NCBI GenBank assembly: GCA_964648985.1
Contig: CAZYMS010000008.1
Coordinates: 1-55,279 of the forward strand
Length of the DNA: 55,279 nt
Reading direction: 5' to 3'
Source: JAEUSE01 sp964648985
Lineage (GTDB): Bacteria; Patescibacteriota; Doudnabacteria; UBA920
Position numbers and translations under genes: made by a program. The notes under the pieces were generated by a model that saw only the letters and a program-made list of their open reading frames with translations, was not told the origin of the DNA and searched no databases. Below are positions 24,269 to 32,411 of the stretch, in pieces. Every line of letters begins with the position of its first letter. Positions within the stretch are counted from its first letter, which is position 1.

Positions 24269-24553
24269 TTAAGGTGCTTGCTGCTCACCAAGGCTGGAGT
24301 CTATGCTAGCAGAATCGGAACTGAGGCTATCCATGTTAGAGTCTACGCTTTTGAGTGATGCATTTAGCTCAGCATCGGTAGCGCTTTTAACAGACGTTGG
24401 CGCGGGCGTCTCTGGTGGGTTTTGTTCTATCTGGGCTTGAGTATCGGTGGCGGGGGGAGTGGCTGTATTTGTATTGACGGTTGTGCTAGCTTTGCTACTG
24501 CAGCCAGCTGCGAGCAATACTACTGCACTGGCAGCGAGAAGTAATTTTTTCAT
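24269..24553 (-). CDS. Small lipoprotein
   Basis: A 94-residue protein with a textbook lipoprotein signal (KKLLLAASAVVLLAAGC, acylated Cys18) followed by a Thr/Pro/Ser-rich low-complexity region and a short acidic helix (LKSVDSNMDSLSSDSASIDSS). It lies 81 bp downstream of nothing on its own strand, and upstream of the secreted coiled-coil gene, so the two may be co-transcribed. The function is unknown. Confidence 0.7.
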   Translation of the reverse strand: MKKLLLAASAVVLLAAGCSSKASTTVNTNTATPPATDTQAQIEQNPPETPAPTSVKSATDAELNASLKSVDSNMDSLSSDSASIDSSLGEQQAP

Positions 24554-24676
24554 AATTTGTTTGCGTTAGTTTTGCATTGCACCGTATGCGCGATGCTATT
24601 TAAGTATAGTACACAAGTATGGAGACCTTTGCGTTCACTTACTATATCGCATACTGGATCTATGTGTTACGCCGCC

Positions 24677-24713
24677 AAAAAGGGTGACCCTTTACAATTA
24701 AAGGGTCACCCTT
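24677..24713 (-). terminator. Terminator with GGGTGACCC arms
   Basis: AAGGGTGACCCTTT and AAAGGGTCACCCTT form a 14-bp stem; on the minus strand a T run follows. A partial copy (AAAAGGGTCACCTTTTT) lies at 24816-24832 and provides the Shine-Dalgarno sequence of the small ORF between them. Nothing else was found in the 285-bp gap 24554-24838. Confidence 0.75.
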
Positions 24714-24724
24714 CTTTTTGGAGG

Positions 24725-24814
24725 CTACTCCCAGAACGGAACTTGGGAAATATCTTTTGTTCGCCATTGCTCTACGAATGCTTTGTAATATACTTTGTTG
24801 TCTCTATATCGCAT
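24725..24814 (-). CDS. 29-aa microprotein
   Basis: ATG 24814 to TAG 24725 encodes 29 residues rich in Arg and aromatics (MRYRDNKVYY at the start, VPFWE at the end). AAGGTGA lies 7 nt before the ATG, a good Shine-Dalgarno match. It starts 24 bp after the stop of the VOC gene on the same strand and ends 12 bp before a clear terminator, so it looks like the last gene of that transcript. No known family. Confidence 0.45.
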   Translation of the reverse strand: MRYRDNKVYYKAFVEQWRTKDISQVPFWE

Positions 24815-24838
24815 AAAAGGGTCACCTTTTTGTTGTGG

Positions 24839-25219
24839 TTACATTTTTCCGTGTAGGGAGAGTATGTTGCTTTCGGTGTCTTTAAACCAGGCGGCAGCGG
24901 TGTTCCCGTAGCGCAGTATGCCGCGCTCATCAGTCTTCATGCCTTCGCCCATGTCATACTGTTCCATATGCACGCCTTTACTATTTAGTTCGTCCACTGC
25001 TTGGTCTATGTCTACTACAAAACCAATAATAGCGTTATCTGCTTTTGTTGGTGGCCGCTGGAATAGCATGAGCTTACCATGAGTACCATTTTGCATCATA
25101 GCAATGCTTGGCACGCTCTCATCCACCACACTAAACCCAAGTATATCAATATAAAACTTCTTCGCTCGGTCTAAATCTACCACAGGCACTGTTGGGTAAA
25201 ATTCTGTATGCGTATTCAT
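24839..25219 (-). CDS. VOC-family (glyoxalase-like) protein
   Basis: A 126-residue single VOC domain: FYPTVPVVDLDRAKKFYIDILGF, GKLMLFQRP, IIGFVVDIDQAVDELNSKGV, then AAWFKDTESNILSLHGK. The Glu near the end fits the metal-ligand position, while the N-terminal His/Gln ligand is not obvious. It may be an antibiotic-resistance-type or glyoxalase-like protein; the substrate is unknown. Confidence 0.85.
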   Translation of the reverse strand: MNTHTEFYPTVPVVDLDRAKKFYIDILGFSVVDESVPSIAMMQNGTHGKLMLFQRPPTKADNAIIGFVVDIDQAVDELNSKGVHMEQYDMGEGMKTDERGILRYGNTAAAWFKDTESNILSLHGKM

Positions 25220-25374
25220 GTATATTATTTAATTATTTTTAGCATACCACGTTGCTATGAATTTGAGCGCTCTAGTCACTATTCGCGCGAATAAGGGCTA
25301 GAGTTTTAGACAGATGTTACAATCTCATTGGGCGTCTGCTTTCCAAAGGGGTGTCTTCGTTATTTCAATAGTAA

Positions 25375-25399
25375 CGAAAAAATCGCTTGGCAGCGATTT
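25375..25399 (-). terminator. Terminator overlapping the stop of the coiled-coil gene
   Basis: AAATCGCT and AGCGATTT form an 8-bp stem with a TGGC loop and a T run on the minus strand. The stem shares two bases with the TAA stop at 25398. The gap 25220-25374 holds an imperfect inverted repeat (CTCTAGTCACTATTCGC with its partner) and no gene. Confidence 0.75.
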
Positions 25400-25652
25400 A
25401 GTCAGCGAGGAGGCCTTGGGGTAACGGTATACCCAATTTTGCAGATACCTGTTTTGCCCAGGTTTCTAATATTTCTACCTTACGGCGAAGTATTATATGT
25501 TCGTCTTGAAAATCTTTAACTATCTTAGTAAGGTTGTCCGTAGATGTCTGTATGGTGATAAGCTTCCCATCCATGCTATCAAGTCGGTCCTCCAAGTGGG
25601 AGAACTTCTCATCCATATATGTAAATAACGGCGTAAGGTCACTGTCAGACAT
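25398..25652 (-). CDS. Small coiled-coil protein, paralogue of the gene at 22788
   Basis: An 84-residue helical protein, MSDSDLTPLFTYMDEK followed by heptads (LEDRLDSMDGKLITIQTSTDN) and LETWAKQVSAKLGIPLPQG. It shares its N-terminal MSD motif, length and C-terminal L-E-x-W-A-K-Q-V-x-x-K-x-G-x-P pattern with the 22788 protein. Probably an oligomeric coiled coil of unknown role. It lies between the VOC gene and the tRNA gene. Confidence 0.7.
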   Translation of the reverse strand: MSDSDLTPLFTYMDEKFSHLEDRLDSMDGKLITIQTSTDNLTKIVKDFQDEHIILRRKVEILETWAKQVSAKLGIPLPQGLLAD

Positions 25653-25750
25653 GCTACTATAATACCACTTTTCGCCAATTCAATAAAAGTTGCTTTTTTA
25701 TGCCTTTATTGTATAATAGTCTAGCAATTTAAACCAATTACATAGTACAT

Positions 25751-25825
25751 TGCCCGGTAGCCAAGTGGTAAGGCAGAGGACTCTGAATCCTCCATCCGAA
25801 GGTTCGAATCCTTCCCGGGCAGCCA
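25751..25825 (+). tRNA. tRNA-Gln (anticodon CTG)
   Basis: A full cloverleaf is visible: acceptor TGCCCGG with CCGGGCA, anticodon stem GAGGA/TCCTC with loop CTCTGAA (anticodon CTG, reads CAG), T arm GAAGG-TTCGAAT-CCTTC, discriminator G and an encoded CCA. The U1-A72 first pair is usual for bacterial glutamine tRNAs. Confidence 0.95.
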
Positions 25826-25830
25826 ACCAA

Positions 25831-25854
25831 AATCGCCGAACAGGCGGTTTTTTG
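25831..25854 (+). terminator. Terminator after tRNA-Gln
   Basis: AATCGCC and GGCGGTT pair around a GAACA loop, followed by a T run, 5 bp after the CCA end. Confidence 0.85.
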
Positions 25855-25889
25855 TTATGCTAACTTACAAGATGGGCTAATATAAAGGA

Positions 25890-26606
25890 ATGCAAGAACT
25901 TCACGATAACAAAATAATACTACTGAGTAAGTTCAATGATTTCATTAAAACTGATATACAGGCTGCTCTCGGGGAGCTGAAAGATATCAAAACGGAAAAA
26001 AATCGCTTTCATCTTCAAAAGCTGGTATATATAGATTTAGTCAATCGATTTGATTCGTTGATTGACTCTATGCTGTTGGCTTTTGCTACAGAAGATGGCA
26101 TGTTCCGCGAGCGAATACTGAAGAATTGGAAAGAAATTCCTGTATATAAACAAGAGATGTACGAAGTACTTATGTCCATCAACGTTAAAGAGTATCTTGG
26201 CCAGAAGATGTCTGAGGCTGTTAAGGCTGAATATTTAAGTAAACGTCACTCAGATAAATTACGAATACTATTAAAAACTTGTTTCGCATGGGAAGATACT
26301 GAGTTGCAACGGCCTCGGGTGGACAGTAACGGTAGTATTGGAAGAATCCGTCGAAGACTTGGTAGAAAGAATCCGACTCAGGTGCCTGGATTCGCAGACT
26401 GGTTGTATTCTCGAAGGAATGCCTTAGTTCATGGAGATAAAAATCATTTTATTCAACAAGACCGAGAAATTATCGAACAAAAGTTCCAGGTGCTGGTACC
26501 TTTGTCAATCGTAATTAAATTATCTTCCATTACCACAGCAGCAAGGTTTTATTCCGATCTGTGCAAGTTAATGCAAAGAAAAATAGATAATGTAATTATT
26601 GCATAA
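25890..26606 (+). CDS. HEPN-domain protein (possible RNase toxin)
   Basis: A 238-residue all-helical protein. The HEPN signature Rx4H is present as RRNALVHG (Arg176, His181), with LYS just before it and a helix after it; the N-terminal helices (LVYIDLVNRFDSLIDSMLLAF) fit RiboL-PSP/MAE-type HEPN domains. Such proteins are often RNases in defence or toxin-antitoxin systems. A nucleotidyltransferase-like gene lies two genes downstream, with a RidA gene between. No Shine-Dalgarno sequence is usable: AAGGA abuts the ATG. Confidence 0.7.
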   Translation: MQELHDNKIILLSKFNDFIKTDIQAALGELKDIKTEKNRFHLQKLVYIDLVNRFDSLIDSMLLAFATEDGMFRERILKNWKEIPVYKQEMYEVLMSINVKEYLGQKMSEAVKAEYLSKRHSDKLRILLKTCFAWEDTELQRPRVDSNGSIGRIRRRLGRKNPTQVPGFADWLYSRRNALVHGDKNHFIQQDREIIEQKFQVLVPLSIVIKLSSITTAARFYSDLCKLMQRKIDNVIIA

Positions 26607-26633
26607 AGATCTAAGCTTTTAAACATCAATAAT

Positions 26634-26981
26634 ATGGCAATAACATTTCCATTGAGTACGTATAGAAAAGCAGGGGATTTGGTATTCATGTCGGGGCAGA
26701 TAGGTATGAAGGATGGTGAATTAATAGAGGGCGGTATAGAAATAGAAACTCGACAGACTATTCAAAATATTGCTGGTATTTTAGAAGGTGTTGGTCTAAG
26801 TCTTGCGAATGTTGTTTCGTCAGAAGTATTTTTAACTTCATTCGAGGAAGACTACGCACTCATGAACGATGTGTATAGAGAGCTTTTTATGGAACCATAT
26901 CCAGCTCGTATTTGTGTTGGCGTAAAAGCTTTGCCGCGTAATGCTAAAGTAGAAATAAAAGTAATAGCATTGGCTGTATAA
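26634..26981 (+). CDS. RidA-family enamine/imine deaminase
   Basis: A 115-residue RidA protein: VFMSGQIGM, TRQTIQNIAGILEGVGLSLANVV, YRELFMEPYPARICVGV and ALPRNAKVEIKVIAL. The catalytic-site Arg (PARICV) and the C-terminal Glu (KVEI) are present. It hydrolyses reactive 2-aminoacrylate-type intermediates. The next ORF starts 1 bp after its stop, indicating one transcript. Confidence 0.93.
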   Translation: MAITFPLSTYRKAGDLVFMSGQIGMKDGELIEGGIEIETRQTIQNIAGILEGVGLSLANVVSSEVFLTSFEEDYALMNDVYRELFMEPYPARICVGVKALPRNAKVEIKVIALAV

Positions 26982-26982
26982 C

Positions 26983-27546
26983 ATGCAAGAAGAATTGGCG
27001 AGACTTTTTTCTTTCAGTGATATACCGAATTGTATAGATATACTTAAACTGCTTGATGTTAACACAAGGGGCAAGGTTTACATGTTGGGTGGTGGAGTTT
27101 TTCGGCAGATTACTTCAAAATATTGGAAGGAAAAAATTGAGTATAGAGACTTCGATTTTGTTGCTCCTGAGGTGGTCGAAGAACTCACATTGCCAAGGGG
27201 TTGGGTTGCGCAAAAAAACAGCTACGGGGCCCATAAGGTTTTTACCGGAGAAACAACTATTGATTTATGGTCTCACGCCCAACAATACTCTATTGTTAGT
27301 CGGGGGCTTCCATTTACTATTGAAGCTGTGCTGCAGCTAACTCCATTAACCATTCAATCCATTGCATATGATTTGCAGGAGAACAGTGTGAAGGGCGGTG
27401 CTGGTTTGGATGCCATCCGCTCGCGAACTGTTGGAGTAAACTGTTTGGACCAGGCAAAACATTATTGTAGTCTGAAAGGTTTCTCTGTAAATGAATTTAT
27501 TCAACAAAAAGCCATGGCACTGGGTTTCCGGCCAGTCTTTATTTAG
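26983..27546 (+). CDS. Nucleotidyltransferase-like protein (poly(A) polymerase/CCA head fold)
   Basis: A 187-residue protein with the beta-nucleotidyltransferase head pattern: YMLGGGVFRQI (Gly-Gly plus Arg) followed 20 residues later by the D-x-D pair in YRDFDFV, then a third acidic residue in TIDLW. It lacks the helical tail of a CCA-adding enzyme, so a role in tRNA CCA addition is unlikely. It could modify a small molecule, RNA or a protein. It is coupled to the RidA gene (1-bp gap), with the HEPN gene further upstream. Confidence 0.65.
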   Translation: MQEELARLFSFSDIPNCIDILKLLDVNTRGKVYMLGGGVFRQITSKYWKEKIEYRDFDFVAPEVVEELTLPRGWVAQKNSYGAHKVFTGETTIDLWSHAQQYSIVSRGLPFTIEAVLQLTPLTIQSIAYDLQENSVKGGAGLDAIRSRTVGVNCLDQAKHYCSLKGFSVNEFIQQKAMALGFRPVFI

Positions 27547-27582
27547 AAACCACCAACATCTCAATTTCTAAGTTTAGTGCAA

Positions 27583-28110
27583 ATGAAAAAATACGTAGCG
27601 CTGTTGCGCGGAATAAATGTGGGTGGGAATAATAAGGTGGAAATGAAAAGGCTTAAACAAGTGTTTGAGAGATTAGGTTATGGGAATGTATCTACGTATA
27701 TAAATTCTGGCAATGTTATTTTTGAAAGCAAAACTATACCCAAAGCAGGGGATATAGAAAAGGCACTCAAAAAAGCATTTGGGTTTGTCATTGGTGTTAT
27801 TGTGCGCGATGCAAAGAACATTGCAAAAGTAGTTAAGGCTATTCCTGCTGGGTGGGAAAATAATACAGAAGTGAAAACAGATATTTTATTTTTGTGGGAC
27901 GAGTACAGCAAAAAGAGTTCGCTTAATTTAATAATTCCACACCCCGAAGCAGACAAGCTGAAATACGCAGACGGTGCTATTATATGGAGCATAAACCGAA
28001 AACTGCATACCAAGAGTGGCGTACGGAAATTTATAGGCACGCCGCTCTATAAAAATATGACCGCCCGCAACGTTAATACTGTTCGGAAGCTTGCATTGCT
28101 AATGGAATAA
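27583..28110 (+). CDS. DUF1697 protein
   Basis: Recognised from KKYVALLRGINVGGNNKVEMKRL, STYINSGNVIFES, a middle VIVRDAKNIAKVV segment and the end GTPLYKNMTARNVNTVRKL, the characteristic order of DUF1697. The function is unknown. ATG 27583 is preferred over an in-frame GTG six bases earlier. No Shine-Dalgarno sequence is seen. Confidence 0.93.
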   Translation: MKKYVALLRGINVGGNNKVEMKRLKQVFERLGYGNVSTYINSGNVIFESKTIPKAGDIEKALKKAFGFVIGVIVRDAKNIAKVVKAIPAGWENNTEVKTDILFLWDEYSKKSSLNLIIPHPEADKLKYADGAIIWSINRKLHTKSGVRKFIGTPLYKNMTARNVNTVRKLALLME

Positions 28111-28119
28111 TTATAAATA

Positions 28120-29346
28120 TTGGATATTAAAACTTTAGTAAATTATATGCTTGGAGGTGAATATAGCTCGCTAGAATCCATGGCCGATTGGCATCCCGAA
28201 AGTGAGCAGCGTAAAAAAGAACAAGGTATACCAAGGGGCGGGCGCATAGAGTATCCGACTAATGAAGGGGACAAAGTGGAACTGGTGTGGCAGGTGTCTC
28301 GCCCTACTCAGAAACGTTTGCGGAGTGATGTAAATAAAAATCCTGAATTATTAGACTCTTCGGAAGTAGAACTCTCGGAAAAACTTCAGGATATGGGGGT
28401 AGTAAATGATAAAGACATACTGCCTCGTAGAGAGCCATTTGTAGCAGGTCCTGAGGATTATGTGGAACAAGCTGGAGAAGGTGAAGCCGTTATATTCTTA
28501 CCCGGCGTGGCGCTGGAGGGGGACTCAGGTCCGGTTGTGGAGTCAGGGAATCATTTTGCAAATGCACGACAAGCAAAAACTTATACCATATCTACAAGGT
28601 TGGGTAGTCCCACTACAGAAAACTCGCAAGAAATACAAGCTGAGGCAATATTAAAATTTATAACCGAACAAGGATTAACGAAAATAACTATTGTTGGTAA
28701 CTCGCAAGGTGCGAATAAAGGAATTGATCTGGCCTGGCTCATCCAAGAATCAAACAAAGTAGAGGGTGCCATGCATATTGAGATTGAAGGTCTTGTTCTC
28801 ACCAGCCCTGGTGGGATAATTGAGCAAGATGAAAATCAGCTCACAAATAATTTTTTTAAAGATTCATTAATAAATACTACTCCTGAGGTTGTGAACCAGG
28901 CTATAAAGAATCCTACGAAATACACGCAGGGTATTGCTGCTTCGTCGAAGTTGGGTGCAAGTGTTGGATCTAACATGGCAAAAGAAGGTTTGAAGGGTCA
29001 GCTCGGTAAGCGCACCGTACGCGAATCTAAAGAAGCGGCAAGAATAAATGACCATGCGCGTGAACTTACTATGCCCGTTGTAATTGTGGTTGGAGAAAAA
29101 GATGCGGCGTTCAATGCAGATAAATTTGTGCCAGAGGTTGCGCACGATCAGTCAGTGTGGTCGCAACAACAGAGAGAGAAAAAAATGCGACAGGACCTGT
29201 TCCACAATGCAACTGGGGTTAGGGTGCTTAAAGCAGAGCATAATGGAGTGCATGGAGTACATTATTTTAGAGAAGATCAAATTGCTAACACTGTTATGTA
29301 TATGCTGGACCGAATGAAAAGAAGTACAGTCGTAGATCAAAAATAG
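28120..29346 (+). CDS. Alpha/beta hydrolase-fold protein
   Basis: A 408-residue protein with a nucleophile elbow GNSQGA (TIVGNSQGANKGIDLAWL), an upstream EAVIFLPGVALEG strand-loop, a later VVIVVGEKDAAF acidic segment and a C-terminal His region (LKAEHNGVHGVHYF). These fit a Ser-Asp-His hydrolase with an N-terminal extension of about 120 residues. The start may be TTG 28120 or ATG 28147; neither has a Shine-Dalgarno sequence. The substrate is unknown. Confidence 0.8.
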   Translation: MDIKTLVNYMLGGEYSSLESMADWHPESEQRKKEQGIPRGGRIEYPTNEGDKVELVWQVSRPTQKRLRSDVNKNPELLDSSEVELSEKLQDMGVVNDKDILPRREPFVAGPEDYVEQAGEGEAVIFLPGVALEGDSGPVVESGNHFANARQAKTYTISTRLGSPTTENSQEIQAEAILKFITEQGLTKITIVGNSQGANKGIDLAWLIQESNKVEGAMHIEIEGLVLTSPGGIIEQDENQLTNNFFKDSLINTTPEVVNQAIKNPTKYTQGIAASSKLGASVGSNMAKEGLKGQLGKRTVRESKEAARINDHARELTMPVVIVVGEKDAAFNADKFVPEVAHDQSVWSQQQREKKMRQDLFHNATGVRVLKAEHNGVHGVHYFREDQIANTVMYMLDRMKRSTVVDQK

Positions 29347-29408
29347 CTCATCGCAAAACGATAAACGATGCCTTTTGTTATGCTCGTGCTTAATATTCTA
29401 TTTATACT

Positions 29409-31208
29409 ATGGAGAAGAAAAAATATACGATTCAAAATTTTCTAGAAGTGAAGGTAAGTAAGGATCCGCATTTTAGCCCCGATGGAATGGAAGTGGCGTA
29501 TTTATCGAGCTTGAGTGGTACGTCTCAGATTTATCTGGTGCCAGCTAGAGGGGGCACCTCTGTACAGCTTACCGACTTTCCAGACTCAGTATCGCGTATG
29601 GTGTTTTCTCCCACTGAACATGTAATTGTATTTGCAAAGTCCATAGGGGGTAACGAGCGCGATCAGTTATTTCTCATTGACACCCGTACCAGAGAGGTCC
29701 GCGCCCTTACGAATAATCCCGGTGTAAAATATTCTCTCGGTGAATTTTCTCCAGATGGTAAGTATATTTCTTATTCTTCTACAGAGCGAAATCATAAAGA
29801 TTTTGATGTGTATATACTGAATATTGAAAGTGGCGAGGTGCGGCGCGTGTTTGAACTGGGGGATTGGTGTAGGCCAGGTAAGTTTTCGCCGTTAGGGACA
29901 TATGTAAGCGTTATTAGATCGTATACCAATGAGAATATAGACCTCTATATATGTAATTTAGAAACGGGAGACACAGAGCATATTACGCCGCATGTAGGAG
30001 ATGTATCTAATTGGGTTGTTGGTTGGTCAATGGATGAGTCAAAAATATATATTTTAACGGATCAGGATACCGAGTTTATTCACCTTACCGCATATTCGCT
30101 TCACACGAAAACCTTGGAACAAGTCCTCGCACTGCAAGGGGACATAGACGAAGTTTCATTTGACTACACGGGCAGTCGTGCTGTCGTGGTGCTGAATAAT
30201 AATGGGTATAGCAGAGTAAGTATGTACGACACTACAGATTGGAGTGCGGTTCCTCTTACTATTGCAGATGGGCAGGTTGGTAGTCTGGGTTTCGCCCCCG
30301 ACAATACAACACTAGCGTTCGCCTGGGAAGATTCTCGCCACGCGTCAAACATATGTGTGGTCAATATAAAAACAGGAGAGCAAGTGCAGCTTACAAATAG
30401 TCCTCAGGGCGTTCCCCCAGAAGTTTTAGTAGATCCAGAACTTATAACCTATAAGTCGTTTGATGGTCTTGAAGTGTCAGCGTTTGTGTATAAGCCAAAA
30501 GAACTCAGAGAAGGCGCTAGGGCTCCAACTATTATAAATATACATGGTGGCCCTTCAGCTCAGCACCGGCCACAACTTTTATTGCTCACTCAATATTTTG
30601 TGTACGCCGGCTATGTAGTAGTGGCGCCAAATGTTCGTGGGAGTACGGGCTACGGTAAAACATATGCCACACTTGATGATGTAGAAAAGCGGCTTGACTC
30701 AGTCAAAGATATTATTGCACTGCGAGAATATCTTCAGACCATCCCTGAAGTAGACATGGAAAAGCTGGTGCTTATGGGCGGAAGCTACGGCGGGTTTATG
30801 GTATTGGCGTGCATGGCGTTTTATCCGGAGCTGTGGGCTGCGGGGGTTGAGACAGTAGGTATAGCGAACTTTGTTACGTTCCTAGAGAACACCGCTGACT
30901 ATCGCCGTGCAAACCGCGAAGCAGAATACGGTTCTCTTGCAACAGATAGAGAGCTATTAAAATCAATCTCTCCCATTCATGCCGCGGACAAAATTACCGC
31001 GCCGCTATTTATTATTCATGGAGCAAACGACCCACGCGTACCATTGTCCGAAGCAGAGCAAATCGCTACTAAGATGAAAGAATTGGGACGGCGAGCAGAG
31101 CTGCTAGTCTACATGGATGAAGGGCATGGTCTGTCCAAGCTTAAGAACAGGCTCGATGCATATCCAAAAGTTGTAGAGTTTTTACGGAATGAATTATCAA
31201 AGATTTGA
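29409..31208 (+). CDS. S9-family prolyl oligopeptidase-type peptidase
   Basis: A 599-residue enzyme: N-terminal TolB/WD-like propeller (repeated FSPDG and similar, for example HFSPDGMEVAYLS) followed by an alpha/beta hydrolase domain from about residue 350, with HGGPSAQ, VAPNVRGSTGYG, nucleophile Ser459 (GGSYGGF), Asp541 (ANDPRVP) and His573 (EGHGLS). It is an acylaminoacyl/dipeptidyl-type peptidase and has no signal peptide, so it is cytoplasmic. TATTCT and TATACT lie directly before the ATG, suggesting a leaderless transcript. Confidence 0.95.
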   Translation: MEKKKYTIQNFLEVKVSKDPHFSPDGMEVAYLSSLSGTSQIYLVPARGGTSVQLTDFPDSVSRMVFSPTEHVIVFAKSIGGNERDQLFLIDTRTREVRALTNNPGVKYSLGEFSPDGKYISYSSTERNHKDFDVYILNIESGEVRRVFELGDWCRPGKFSPLGTYVSVIRSYTNENIDLYICNLETGDTEHITPHVGDVSNWVVGWSMDESKIYILTDQDTEFIHLTAYSLHTKTLEQVLALQGDIDEVSFDYTGSRAVVVLNNNGYSRVSMYDTTDWSAVPLTIADGQVGSLGFAPDNTTLAFAWEDSRHASNICVVNIKTGEQVQLTNSPQGVPPEVLVDPELITYKSFDGLEVSAFVYKPKELREGARAPTIINIHGGPSAQHRPQLLLLTQYFVYAGYVVVAPNVRGSTGYGKTYATLDDVEKRLDSVKDIIALREYLQTIPEVDMEKLVLMGGSYGGFMVLACMAFYPELWAAGVETVGIANFVTFLENTADYRRANREAEYGSLATDRELLKSISPIHAADKITAPLFIIHGANDPRVPLSEAEQIATKMKELGRRAELLVYMDEGHGLSKLKNRLDAYPKVVEFLRNELSKI

Positions 31209-31242
31209 CGCGGGCATTATTATGAGTGACCGAATATAGTAT

Positions 31243-31584
31243 ATGGACACATTTCAAGAAGTAATAGCACAAACAAAAGAAGTTATACAGCGATTTGAAA
31301 AGATAGAGGGTAAGCCGTGGGGCATAGAGGCAGCTATGATAGAATTGTCCAAACAGGTGGGTCAGCTCTCCGCGCTTATTATGATGCAAGAGCACTACTA
31401 TGCGAATGATAGAGATACCGACCAGCCGCAGTATAAAGTTTCCCAAGAGAAAATAGCAGATGAACTAAGTGATATATTGCTCATTATTATCCGCATTGCG
31501 GACATTTACAAGATAGACTTAGAAGCCGCACACACAGAAGCTCTTGAAGTTGCTAAAAAATATTTAGTATCGAAAGGTGTATAA
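31243..31584 (+). CDS. MazG-like nucleotide pyrophosphohydrolase
   Basis: A 113-residue all-helical protein with the MazG pattern: a first acidic helix (AAMIELSKQVGQLSALI, the E in IELSKQ) and the ExxD helix (IADELSDILLIIIRIADIY). It is predicted to hydrolyse NTPs or dNTPs to NMP plus PPi. The E-x-x-E half of the first motif is only partly kept (ELSKQ). It sits between the S9 peptidase and a methyltransferase, all on the plus strand. Confidence 0.8.
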   Translation: MDTFQEVIAQTKEVIQRFEKIEGKPWGIEAAMIELSKQVGQLSALIMMQEHYYANDRDTDQPQYKVSQEKIADELSDILLIIIRIADIYKIDLEAAHTEALEVAKKYLVSKGV

Positions 31585-31592
31585 GTTGTGGA

Positions 31593-32339
31593 ATGCAGAT
31601 GCATAAAAAATTAGTCACTAACAAGATAGCGTGGGATGCTGTTGCAAACCAGTTCTTTGCTCATAGTGCCTTACCAGAGTGGGGGCCATTTGGAATTGGA
31701 AAAGATTTAGGACTCCTAAAGAATATTAAAAACAAGACCATTCTCGAAATCGGTTTTGGGAGCGGGCATTCTTTAAATTATTTGGCAAAGCGTGGTGCTA
31801 AAAAAGTCTACGGTGTAGACATATCCGAGGCGCAATATGCGTATGCAACACAGATAAACAAGCAATATATTCAAAAAGCTAGGGTTCAGCTTTTTCTTAG
31901 CCCTATGGAACAAAAGCTTGTATTGCCACGCGTTGATTTGGTGGTATCTATATACGCACTTGGGTGGACCATAGATCCAAAGAAAACGTTAGAGAATATC
32001 TATTCGTACCTAAAACCTGGCGGCACATTTATCTGGAGCTGGGAGCACTCGCTGTTTTCCGATGTTACTGACACTGGTAGCGGTCTTGTAGTAAGCCATG
32101 CATACCATAATGAGAAAGAATTGCGTAAGCTTAATTGGAAGGGCAAGGTACCAATATATATAACCTACCTTAAAACCGATACTTGGTTTAAACTTTTAAG
32201 GGGGGCGGGATTCGTAGTTGAGGAGTACATGGAACCAGCGCCAAAAAATAGTAAGTTTTCTAGTAAAAACTATTACACTTTACAGAAAGCTAAACATATT
32301 CCCGCCACCATGATATGGGTGTGCAAGAAGCCCGTGTAA
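31593..32339 (+). CDS. SAM-dependent class I methyltransferase
   Basis: A 248-residue protein with SAM motif I (ILEIGFGSGHSLNYLAKRG), the acidic motif II end (KVYGVDIS), and motifs near DLVVSIYALGW and LKPGGTFIWSWEH. The lack of an RNA-binding domain suggests a small-molecule or lipid substrate. It starts 8 bp after the MazG-like gene, probably one operon. ATG 31593 or 31599 could be the start. Confidence 0.85.
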   Translation: MQMHKKLVTNKIAWDAVANQFFAHSALPEWGPFGIGKDLGLLKNIKNKTILEIGFGSGHSLNYLAKRGAKKVYGVDISEAQYAYATQINKQYIQKARVQLFLSPMEQKLVLPRVDLVVSIYALGWTIDPKKTLENIYSYLKPGGTFIWSWEHSLFSDVTDTGSGLVVSHAYHNEKELRKLNWKGKVPIYITYLKTDTWFKLLRGAGFVVEEYMEPAPKNSKFSSKNYYTLQKAKHIPATMIWVCKKPV

Positions 32340-32411
32340 TAGGTAACATCTAAATAATGCTCCGTCTTTAAAAATTATAGTAGTAATAAGGTTTTGCAAT
32401 TAATACCATAT

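Noticed and set aside
24557..24856. A 99-codon plus-strand frame over the lipoprotein/VOC gap
   Set aside because: It runs through a terminator and the small ORF on the other strand and is low-complexity hydrophobic.
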